Shown here: one piece after another, positions 29,201-41,200 of the stretch
Layout of the letters: the number at the start of each line of letters is the position of its first letter
Numbering within the stretch: the first letter of the stretch is position 1
DNA from: Omphiscola glabra
Lineage: Eukaryota > Mollusca > Gastropoda > Lymnaeidae
DNA length: 64,000 nt
Reading direction: 5' to 3'
Assembly: GCA_964017045.1 (NCBI GenBank)
Contig: OZ024799.1
Location: 29,151,596 to 29,215,595, forward strand
The notes under the pieces: model-generated
The model's database searches: none
Seen by the model: the letters and a program-made list of their open reading frames with translations, nothing else
Told to the model about the DNA's origin: nothing
Made by a program: the position numbers and the translations under genes

Positions 29201-32200
29201 TGTCTGAAAACGCACTAGCGGGCCCGAATGTTTCATTACTTCAGCTGAATGTCCGTGATGATGATGTTGGCATCAACAAGCAGACATCAATTGTGATAAC
29301 ATCTGGCAATGATGAAAACAAGTTCACTATAAATGGTATGTATGAAGAGTGGACATCTGGACATTTGTTTTCTTTTTGTTGACCTCTCAAATTTAGATCA
29401 TTGATAAGAAAGATTTCAGATTTCTCCAGTTAATATTTTCTTTCAGTATGGTTACGCTTATGTATGCTTGAGAATTTCCAATTTTGAGTAATCAAGTAAT
29501 ACAAGATTTAAGAAACAAGTTAAATAATAATTTTATATTTGTCCCTAAAAACCCAATATCTTGTCCATATAAGCAAGTCTTAAAGAAATCCTATCAAGTT
29601 TTTTTACTTATTATTTGAGGATCAAAATTAATCAGACAAAATTGTAGCAAAACACAATCTCCAAAATGTGACCCCAGGTATGTAATTATTGGGAAAACTT
29701 TCTGTACATCTTTACTTCTAGACTAGAAAGTTATTAAAGGAAAGTAATGAATTTTTGTAAAATTTGTGACAATTCTATTATTTCTTGTCCACACTTTCAA
29801 ATCATAATTTGTTCTTTTCTTCTTATCACATTGATAATTCATTGTTTTTTGTATTGTCTCTCTGAAGGAACATCTCTGATCTTGAGTCAAGCCTTAGACT
29901 ATAAATTAACCAACCATTATGACCTGATTCTGACTGTTACCGATGGTGGGTCACCAAAGTTGAGTTCAAGGGGTCGTGTCGTCATTGATGTGTTGCCCTT
30001 TAATCAGCACACCCCCATCATCAATGTAACATCAACAATCAAAACAATTGCAGAGGATGTGCCAGTTGGGACACTTGTGTTTGAAGCTAATGCTACAGGT
30101 TTGTCTTGTTTGTTTTTTTTTGCAAAGGCTAATCAAAAAATCTTCTTTAGTATATGAAGGGCTCAAGGGAAAACCCAGTGATGTCAGGTTTTGAGAGTTT
30201 TGATAAAAATTGATAATAAAGTTTGAAAATTCCTCATAAAAGTATCAAAATGTCAACATTTATAAATATTTATTCATTGACTACGCTGCTTTTTCAGTAG
30301 GACCTATGTGTCATATTATTCTGTTGAATGGAATGTAGCCACATGGGAGATAACAAGAAAAGTTAAAAAAACTGACATCACTGGTTTTTCCCTTGAACCC
30401 TTCATATGCATTACATCAAGTAATTTTGTTATGTAAATAAAAACATTTTTTTGGTTAAATTAGAGAATATTAGTTTTTGCCCACTCAACATTTTTATATA
30501 TTTTTTTTCTGTTTGATAGTCTTCAGAATTAAGAATTAGATTTGAAGCTTATTTTAAATAGTAATTTTAAGTGAAACACAAACTTGAACTAAATGTTAAT
30601 TATAACTAAGATATACACATTTAGTTTTGTAGCAATAATAAGTGTGCAGTGGTGGATGCTAAGTTTCTGTGACATAAACGCAATGATGGACATTTCATGA
30701 TATGGGCTTCATTTAAATGCTATCCTTTTATATGTAGATCTGGCTAATGGCATGCTGGGACAGGTCACCTATGACATAGTCAGCGGTGCCGCTGGCAACA
30801 GTTTTGTCATCAACACAGCTACTGGGCAACTCTATGTGGGCTCTGCACTGGACTTTGACGCCGGTCCTAAGAACTACTCTGTTAAAGTTAGGGCCACTGG
30901 TGGCTCTGGTGCTTCCAGTAAGACTGCCACTGCCTTGGTCAGCATCATCCTCAGCGATGTCAATGATAACATGCCCACGTTCTCACAGACAAGCTATATG
31001 TTCAGTGTTGATGAAAATATGGCTCCTGGGTCATCAGTGGGCAAAGTCACTGTCACAGATCAAGGTAAAAAATACATTTAATGACAATTTTTTTAATGAA
31101 AAACTGTTAGCACTGCAACCAAATATTTACAATTTTAAATTTAGCAATGACAGGTGATTTCATTATATTGATATAATGGCAAATTATAATAGATATTTAA
31201 AAGAGATATAATTTTTATCACTAACTTTAAAAAATATCAGTTGGACTGTTACTAAACTTAACTTTAGATTAAAAGACACAGAAGGTGCCATCCATAAATG
31301 ACGTCATGCAAATTTTGCAGCTTTTTTATCTCCTCCCACAGTCATCACCAAAAATAGACCCCCTCAAATAGTAAGTCACACAAGTCTGTGCATCCCCCGC
31401 AAAAGAAAAATTCCATTAAGATTGATATTCCAGTTCATGTAATGTTTCAAAATCTCATTCAATGTCATTTTAGTATGTATTTATGTTGGTCAAATTTGAA
31501 TTTTGTTAACATATATTTGCTGGTCTAACAGTCTTCGAACTCAAAAAAATTTTAAAAAATCATTTTTTAAAATCATTTAAAATAAATGATGTGGTGGTTT
31601 GCAGATAAGAGACCTAGGTTTAATTTTGCTTCAGGTTCTTATCTCAAATCATTAGGCCTGTGTAATTCTTTAGAGAATCCACTCTGTCCACTACTGTTGT
31701 TTTCAAAAAATCATATCCTATGTATATCAAATTACCAGCCACTGCATCTGTGTCAGGAAACAGGTTGCCCTGGGAATTGAATTTTGTTTGTGCATTATTT
31801 GTAAATGGTTCATTTTTTTCTCTTTTTTTCTAGTAAGTTATATAAATAAGGAAAACACTACAATATCTTAATTATTAACTATTTTCATATTTTATAATTT
31901 TATTACAATACAGATTAATCAGAAGGGTGTGTGGGAAATGTCAGAAATTGTCATAAAAAATTGACCCCCCCCCCCCCCCCCCCCCCCCCCCCACCCTGAC
32001 ATCTGATATCATTTATGGATGACCCACTAAGACAAAACTTTACATGGCAATTAAAAAAATAGCAGAGCATTTGATCAATGTCATCAATCACGATACATAC
32101 AAACTTAAGAACATAAAAATAATAATCAAATGCCACCAAAAACAGCTTTATAATAGTCAGTCACGACCAAAAAAATTATGTTTGACCTACCTTCAGCATT

Positions 32201-35200
32201 GAAAAAGCATGTAGAAGTGATGAAGTAAAAAAACTTCATCCATGACAACTATTGTGTGCATATTTTCTGGTAGTTATTGTTGATTAAAAACAGATTTAAA
32301 AGTTAGAGTATGATGAACATTACATTGTTGGGCCAGTTACTATGAGAATTTGTAAGATTAATTGAACTAGGAATTTGACTTGTATTTTATTGTTTTAAAT
32401 TTGGTTTAAAAAATTATAATTGTCTTTGACTCTAGACTCTGGCGCCAATAGAGAGATAACTCTGAGCGTATTTGGAGGAAGTGGGCAACCCTATTTTACA
32501 ATCAATAATGTCACTGGGGCAATTCAAACATTAGTTAGCATTGATTATGAATCAATTCAGGTGAGTTTGGGCATAAGAAAAATTCATTTTTAAAAATATT
32601 AAGATAAGATAAGATTCTTTTTTGATCCAAAATAATGGCAATGTGTTTTGATTACATAGCACGTATTAATTTTTAGCATAAGGATAAACATACTGGGTAA
32701 GATAACAGTCTTTCAACTACAATAATTTAAATAAAACATTAAAAGTATTTCTCACAAGCAATAATCAGTCATCATATATCATAAAACCTCAATTCCATGA
32801 TGACAATATTGACTTTAAGAGTAATTATTTAATTGTATAATAGCTGAGGTAGCACGCCCTGATTTAAATAACTGAAAATTTTACAATTGTGTAATAATAA
32901 TCACAGAAGGATTAAAGTGAAAATAAATCCTTTTGTAATGAGAGCAATGTTTTCCATGGTTAATATTTCAGAACTGTTTCAAAAACTGGCACCACTGCCC
33001 TTAGGGAACAACAGTACATAAAATAGTACTGAAGTATACACAAAGTTACATAAGTCTTAATAAGGAAATTTTTATTTCCAAAAATTGCTAAGAAAACATT
33101 TGCACTTACACCTAGAGAGAAGAAAACTTTTGAACATACTTTACATAGAGTTAGATAATCTCATTTTTTTTTCTTCACTTCTTTATCCACCTAGGTTTTG
33201 TACCTGTCTGTAAAAGCCATGGATGGAGGGACACCATCTCTCTCCTCCAACTGCCTGGTCAGAGTTGACATCAATAACTTGAATGACAACCCGCCTGTCA
33301 TCACACCCCCTGACCTGACTGTGTCTGTAGCTGAGAATGCTAGTGTTGGCTATGTGGTTTACATGTACACAGCTACAGATCTAGACACAGCTGTTGACTT
33401 GTACTTGTACACCCTCGTAGAGCCGAATAACAATTTTGAGGTTAGTCTGCAAGATTAACACAATTTACATTCGTCAAAAAAAAAATTCAACATTCATACT
33501 AAGTCAGTTTTTGACTTATATTTGTAGCCCTGTTGGGAAGATACGGCTGACAGTTTTTTATGTTTTAGTTTTATAAACTAAAGACATTCAGGTCTTGAGG
33601 ACTATAGCCTTTTATTGGTTCTTAGAGTGTTGTATAAAAAAGGAGTGGTAAGAAGTAAATACTAAGAAAAAATAAGCAAAAAAGGACAACATCTGCAAAG
33701 ATACAAATGGTACAGGTTAACAATGTCCTGACTTACAAATGAATTACACAGCTAACAATAAACAGGTTAAGTGACTCTGAAATTACAGGTTATGGCAAAA
33801 TATACTTCATTAATAATACAGATGCATGATGACCATACAGTACCTGTTATACAAATGGCATTTAAAATTATAGACCTGTTTACTCTTACGATGTTGGCGT
33901 ACAATGTACGATTTTTAGATGTCCTTTACGATTGTACGCCGAGACCCTCAAAAACTACGATTTTCAGAGGCCGGATGAAAAAAATGTTCTTTTTCCGATT
34001 TTAAAAAATAAAAATAAATTTTCGGCTTCAAAAGTTTTAGCCTTTTCTAAAAAGATCTGGCAGTGAATGGACCGAGAAGCGAAAAACGACTAGTTTTAAT
34101 TATTTTTAAAGTTGGGACCATCCTTCATTATATTATGAACGCACTGATGGGGAGGTGGGGGTTGTTGAGGAAATGTGTGGCATACCAGACACATGAGTAG
34201 GGGGATTGATGGACGTGTCAAAGGATATAAAAATATCACCGCCACGTATCGTATCGATGGTGATGGTCATATTGTTGCTTTGTGTGTCACAGTGAACTAG
34301 CTATCTGCCTCAACAGTAATATTTAGACAAGTCGTCCTAGCAACGACTTCACTCACCATCTCCTTTGACTGCTACCAAGCCTGTGACGTAGTTTCGTTAC
34401 ATAATTATTTTGTTTCTCTGAACTGCGGCGATTGTGAAAACAGAGAAAACTAGAGATTGTTTTTAAAATAAAATACATTATCCAACTGTTCTGCACTGAA
34501 ATATATTTTATAAGATCTAGGTCAGCGGCATTTTAAAATATTTTTAGAACTCTCAAAGCAGCTCTATCCCCTCTACGATTTTAATACAACAGCTATGTCA
34601 AGTTAAATATTACCACTACAGTGATCTCTTTATGAAAACACAAAGCATTAGTTTACCAGTATACGATAACTGAGAAATATTGTGGGGATATTTTTATAGC
34701 CTTACCTTAATAATAACAATTAATAATAGGCCTAATTAGAAAATGCATGGATTTCACAGATTTTCAGGTGACAGTTGGTTCTAGAAGAGACTGTCAGGAT
34801 AATTATTGTAGAATTCATGCTTAAATATAGGTGCATTATGGTGATCCTGTAATAGTTGGATAGCCTATGCCGGCACCTATGCCATTTAAGGGATTTTTAC
34901 CAGGCTCCCTGTGTGAAATTCTTAAAAGTACACTTTGAAATAAGTTCCTTTCCCAAAGAAGATTTTCGTGCCTGGGCTGGCTGAATCACTAGGGGTGAAA
35001 ACCCCTGTCACATTTTGTTTACTGTAACAATATCAACATTATAATAATATATAATGGATTTTATTAATTTTTTAATTATTGTTATTGGGGGGGGGGGGGG
35101 GGGGGTTGTTAAAAAAGTATGCGTTCAACAAGGGGAGGGGGTTACATAATTTGACTTCGATGGGTACCCGTACGTGCTATATAGATGACCCCTCCTCGCG

Positions 35201-38200
35201 TTTGTTTGCATGACCTAATTTTCTGACATAATTATTTCTTACGACGCGTTCCATTTTTTAACGCCAGCTTAACTGGATTGCACTGAATACGCTATACAAT
35301 TAATCATAGACATAATGAGATAATGTAGGCTGTATTTTTATTTATTTACTATTAAGATACTGTATTGTATGATTTTGAGACGATATTGTACGATTTTAGG
35401 AGTTTGAGGGTAAACAGTAAACAGGTCTGAAATTATATTTTTGTAATGTTTAATTATAAAAAAACCATGTGGCAGGCTTTGACTTGTATTACATACACCA
35501 TCTTACATTTAGAATCAGAGTGAGGCTAACATACAGGTCTATAAATCATTACTGTACTGTCATCCATGCATGGTTTCTGTATAAGCTGCACCCATAGCAG
35601 GACATTACCGTACTGTCATCCATGCATGGTGTCAGTATAAGCTGCACCCATAGCAGGACATTACCGTACTGTCAACCATGCATGGTGTCTGTATAAGCTG
35701 CACCCATAGCAGGACATTACCGTACTGTCATCCATGCATGGTGTCTGTATAAGCTGCACCTATAGCAGGACATTGGCTACCATGGTATTAAAGTATAACA
35801 ACCGTTAGTTTGATACTTGTATCTTTTAAGACAGAAGCTCATTGCAGAATGTCTAATTATTTAATACAGCCGTTAATAACACATGCACCATTTCCTATAT
35901 GAGAATTAAGTGCATGGCAGGATAGTAACTACACTTATTTTATGTATATTCGCTGGTTGGATACTGTTGTATCAACAGCTTATAAGCACATTGAAGTGTG
36001 TGAAACTAGCATGATATATGGTTGCGTGTTTTGCTCATGTACACACTGGTATCTAATTCCATGTGAGAATTCAGTGGCTGGCTGTATGCACATCTATCAC
36101 AATATAATGATTACAAATCAAATTGAAGGAGCTAACGAGTGAGTAAAACACTGCCTAATATAATTCATGAACAGAAATCTTCCAATTACAAACAACTAAC
36201 AATTGCATTTTAGAAACACGAAAATATAAAGAGTTTACAAAGTGGCCGGTGAACAATGCTTCACTATAAATAGGGTCACTCAAACATATCAGAGAGCAAC
36301 TACATAACACATCAACTAGGCTGTCTTGACTTTTGGCAGACTTGCAGTAAATCGACAATACGTAGAGACTCCAACCTGAATAAAATCCTGGACCAAAACC
36401 CTGAGACTTGTATGTGTCTGTTCATGTTTAGTCTCAACTTTCTAAGATACACTTTTATATTTATATAAGTTACATGTTCTTTGAGATATTTTAAATAGAA
36501 GGGGTTGTAACTCTTCATGTGTGAAAACTCCATTGATTACTTAATATTACAATATCTTCTAAAGATGTAGACTTGCAACTATACTAAGGTATAGAGAATT
36601 TTCCAACAGATAATTTATAGCATTAATACGCTAGAGTTCCAGAGAAATAAATTATTGAACCTATACAAAAGCTTTTAAATAGGATTCCCTAATATCTAAG
36701 CCTGGTATAACGGTGGCGAGAGAAACCGTGTATGCAATATTGTGTTAGCCTAATCCCTAGGTCAAATTCCCTGACAGTGTTGGCTGGTAAACACTCTGAT
36801 AAAAGCGTGGCATACAATGGCACATATCTATAAAACTTGGCACATAGCTTTCAATTGATGAAACGGTGTGGCATCAGCCTGCTTGGAGGTGAAAATAACT
36901 CAAGTGTAACACAAATGTGATGTTAAAAAAATAATCCAAAGATGTGAAATAAAAACTTTAAATTTCCCAGTGGAAGAAAAAGCTTAATAAGTAAAGCCGT
37001 CCAAAAATTATGTACTTACTCTTACTGCTATATACTGGCGCCAGGACTCAGAACTATTAGTATAAAATATTGGAATGGGCGGGGGGGGGGGGGGGGGGGG
37101 AGTTTTGAAGAAGAAGCAGGATGCACCAGAAGCAAAATATATAAAAGAGATTATTGAAAATATTTTTATTTACTCTAACTGGTCAGGTTCTTAGCCTGGT
37201 ACTTACCAGGAAGTGGTGTGTCTCACATACATAAGGCCAAGCTGGAAATAATTGAAAATGTATTAATATTTTGTTATTGTGAGAAAAAAATATATTTATC
37301 TACTTTCTTCAATAATTATTCACAGGTAAATGGCAAAACAGGAGCCATCACCATCAAGTCTGGACTAGATCGAGAGTTGATTAACAGGTAAGGGAAGTAG
37401 ATAATATTCTTTGACATAAAAAATTATCTCTAAACTACTCATTATTTTCCATTATAACTCAAATTTATCCCCACTGATTTACAGAGAAACATATAATAAA
37501 ATGATTTGATCAAAGAATTGTTAATTTTTCTTTTGAAACTTGTAGAACCATTTTGGAAGTGCGTGTGATTGATCAACCAACATCTGCTGATCCCACAAGG
37601 CAATCTGCTACTGCCACATTGACAATTATGATAGGAGACATCAATGACAATCCCCCCAACATCATTGGAACATATTCTACAGCCATCCCTGAGACACTGG
37701 TTGTGAATGAGATTGTGTTCCAAATAAGGGCCTCCGATCCCGACCTGGGCCTCAACAGCCAACTGATTTATTCTATAACAGCCGGGAACATCAATAATAC
37801 CTTTAGGATAGATTTCTCAGGAAATTTGCTGGTAGGCTTTTAAAATATAAATTTAAATAAAGAGAAATATTACAAGTTAAAGCTAGGCCTGAAATAAATT
37901 ATCCCATTTGTAAAAGCTATTTATTCCTTTATTTCTAATCAGAAATTAAAATGGTTATTGGTTATTTAGGATTGTAGCTTTTAATATCTTCACTAAATAA
38001 ATCTAAATCTATCAACTTAAGCACAAAACTCATTTTTCACTACTTTTATAAAATGCTATTTAAACACTAAATGTGTCATCCCCAGGTTGCTGGGCCTCTC
38101 AACCCAGATGTCATTAACCGCTACACTCTGACCATCACAGTCAAAGACCGAGGTGCACCCCAACTTTCCTCTACAACAATAGCCGACATCTCTGTCCACA

Positions 38201-41200
38201 TTGTCAACAACCCACCAGTTTTTAGTCGATCACAATATACCTTCAGCCTGGTCGAAAACAGCCCTGTAGGCAAGATCGTTGGGACAGTCACAGCCTTTGA
38301 CGATGACCAGGTTCAGAACATGCATTTGACTTACAGCTTTGTAAGCTTTTCTCAGGGACCCTTAACTCATTTTATGATCAATTCTACAACAGGAGTTATA
38401 ACAGTTGCCACATCCAGCATTGATAGAGAGATGGTAGCACAGTACAAAGGAATAGTGCAGGTAAAAAACAATTTTACTTGTCAATGATACGTCTGTGTAA
38501 TCATTCTATTGAGAAATAAAATTAGTTTGAGGCTTCCCCTAACTGAATATCTGCATATATATTATGGGTTTAGGAATGTTGGGCATTTCTTGTTGGCAGG
38601 CACCCATTAGAATTAAAACATTTCTTGTTGCCAGGCACCCATTAGAATTAAAACATTTTTTGTTGGCAGGCACCCATTAGAATTAAAACATTCAAACTTC
38701 CATTGTTCAACGATTCTATATTTATGATAATGTTATTGGTTTAAAGATAAGTAAATGATGATGAATCCTGACTGCATGACATCATTATATGTTGCTCCAG
38801 TTCTTTAAATGACCACAAGGCCAAATTTTAAAATACTCAGTTCATGTGAATACAAATCTTTGTACATATATTATTATTCATGTTTGAACCATCCATTTAA
38901 ACTCAATCAGGTAATGGATGGTGGTGCCCCAGCATTGACAGCCACAGCTGATTTCCTCATCAGTGTTGAGGATGGGGATGACAATGAACCTATCCTGACC
39001 CCCACAGCCTACAGCACTGTGGTTAAAGAAAACCTTCCTGTGGGCACCAGCATTCTACAGTTGACCACCTCAGATGCCGACACCCCTCTTAACGCTGCTG
39101 TGAAGTATAGCATTGATGTCAACTCAATAAATGCTAGTAATCTCTTAGAGGTAATTTTTTTTATCAACTTAATGAAACAAACAAAATCAAAGTGTCCAAC
39201 TCAGATTAGAAAAACAATATTTAACCAAAACATCCTTGTGAGTGTTCTCTTTGACATCTTGTGGAAAATATTTAAGTGTTTTTGTTTTTCCTTGCAGTGA
39301 AGTTGGAAGAAGGAATTGCTTCCATCAAATCATTATTAATCAGAAGTCTTTTCACATTTACTTTCAGCAGAGACAAGAAACCACCTTTATAATCTAAAAT
39401 AAAATAAAGTTTAATTAGTTTCAATAAATTAATTAGAAACCACCTTTATAATCTAAAATAAAATGAAGTTTAAATAGTTTCAATTAATTAATTAATTAAT
39501 TAGAAACCACCTTTAAAATCTAAAATAAAATAAAGTTTAATTAGTTTCAATTAATTAATTAATTAATTAGAAACCACCTTTATAATCTAAAATAAAATAA
39601 AGTTTAATTAGTTTCAATTAATTAATTAGAAACCACCTTTATAATATAAAATAAAATAAAGTTTAATTGGTTTAAATTAATTAATTAGAAACCACCATTA
39701 TAATCTAAAATAAAATAAAGTTTAATTTGTTTCAATTAATTAATTAATTAGAAACCACCTTTATAATCTAAAATAAAATAAAGTTTAATTAGTTAAATAT
39801 GATTATGAAAGGATAAAATCCAGTTTTCTTTCTTAATTTTGAATAAATCCAATCAGTGAAAATAATGGTTGGTGCACAGCTGCAGAGTAGCCGTCTGAAA
39901 TTTATAAAAATGTATTTAATCTTTACAGGTACTTGTTATGTTGTAGGATTAATTAATTTTTTATAAATGATCTGAGTCATTCAATTGCATCACACATTGA
40001 ATATAAGTTCTTTACTGAATAGGTAAAATTTAAAATATGTCATTGCTTTCAACAATAAAATCACACAAAAAATGAAACTAAGAACAAATGTTAAAACAAA
40101 ATACTTGTAAAATTATGACTTAACAGTTGAGAAAGAATCCCATTAATTTAAAGCTGTTTAAAGTAAAGTTTACACATTTTGTATTAAATGCTTATTTTTA
40201 TTAAACAATATAAGAGTCGACTTACAATGGGGACTATATTTTTGTTATTATTCTCAATTTAGGTGGATGCATCTGGGGTCTTACGAATTAAAGCTAACTT
40301 TGATTATGAAACCATCAAGGCACTCACGTTTATTGTCTTTGCTTCTAAACCTAACTCTTATGTGTCAAGTACTGGAACTGTGTCCCTTACTGTAACAGAT
40401 GAGAATGACAATATCCCAACATTCAAGTAAGTTGACATTTTTTATTATGGTCCAATATTATGAATCACATGTGTAGTTTAAAAACTCAAAATTGACCATT
40501 TTTTTTCTTCACAACTTCTTGTCTGGTATGTGATAAGTGTAAATAATATTATTTTTTAATATATGAACAATTTAGATGGTAATAAAAAGCTTTAAAAAAT
40601 TATTTTCTAGTAAAGAAATCAGAACTATGATAAATAAAATAATTTATCTTCTTAAAATCTTACCATGGTTACAATGAGAATTATTCAATTGAAGAACATT
40701 AAAATTTACTGAATGTTGTAGAATACCTGCTCCCCATGTTGAGAAAAAAAATGTTAACAGAAGTCCGTCTTAAACTCCCTTTGATTAGGTCCAGTTTTAT
40801 CAATGCTGAGGTGGCTTACAATAAAGTGTGTAGTAGCCTTGTGACCCAGGTGACAGCCACTGATGCAGACACTGGTAGCAATGCTCAGGTCACTTACTCC
40901 ATGGATTCATCCTATGCCAACCTCTTTTCTATCAGTACAGTTACAGGTGAGTTATCTCTAATTTACAATTGTTGTGCTTGCTTATTAGAATCTTGTTCAA
41001 AAGAAAATGGAAAATAAATAAAAGCAACTTTAAAATTTATTAAAAGTACTGGCAGACATATTATGTTAACTAGTGTTTGACCTGCCACATTCCATATTAT
41101 GAAAAAAGTCTTATATGTAACTTTTAAAATGAACTTCTTTTAAATGACAAGCACAGCTCTTGATATAAAATGTTGATTTCTTTGATGCTGCTGTTACCTC

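Larger units (their letters stand above)
33530..36830. repeat. Dispersed unclassified element, copy 2, with nested insertions
   Basis: Left part (33530-33740) and right part (about 35480-36830) align with copy 1 at 14530-15900. Between them sit the 1.56-kb element at 33873-35429 and a 56-bp minisatellite. It fills most of the 3.9-kb intron 46. A G run lies at 35088-35105 and another at about 37080-37100. No convincing protein-coding stretch is seen. Confidence 0.55.

Noticed and set aside
31951..32139. Minus-strand frame with a poly-Gly run
   Set aside because: It is the translation of the 28-base C run inside a MITE.
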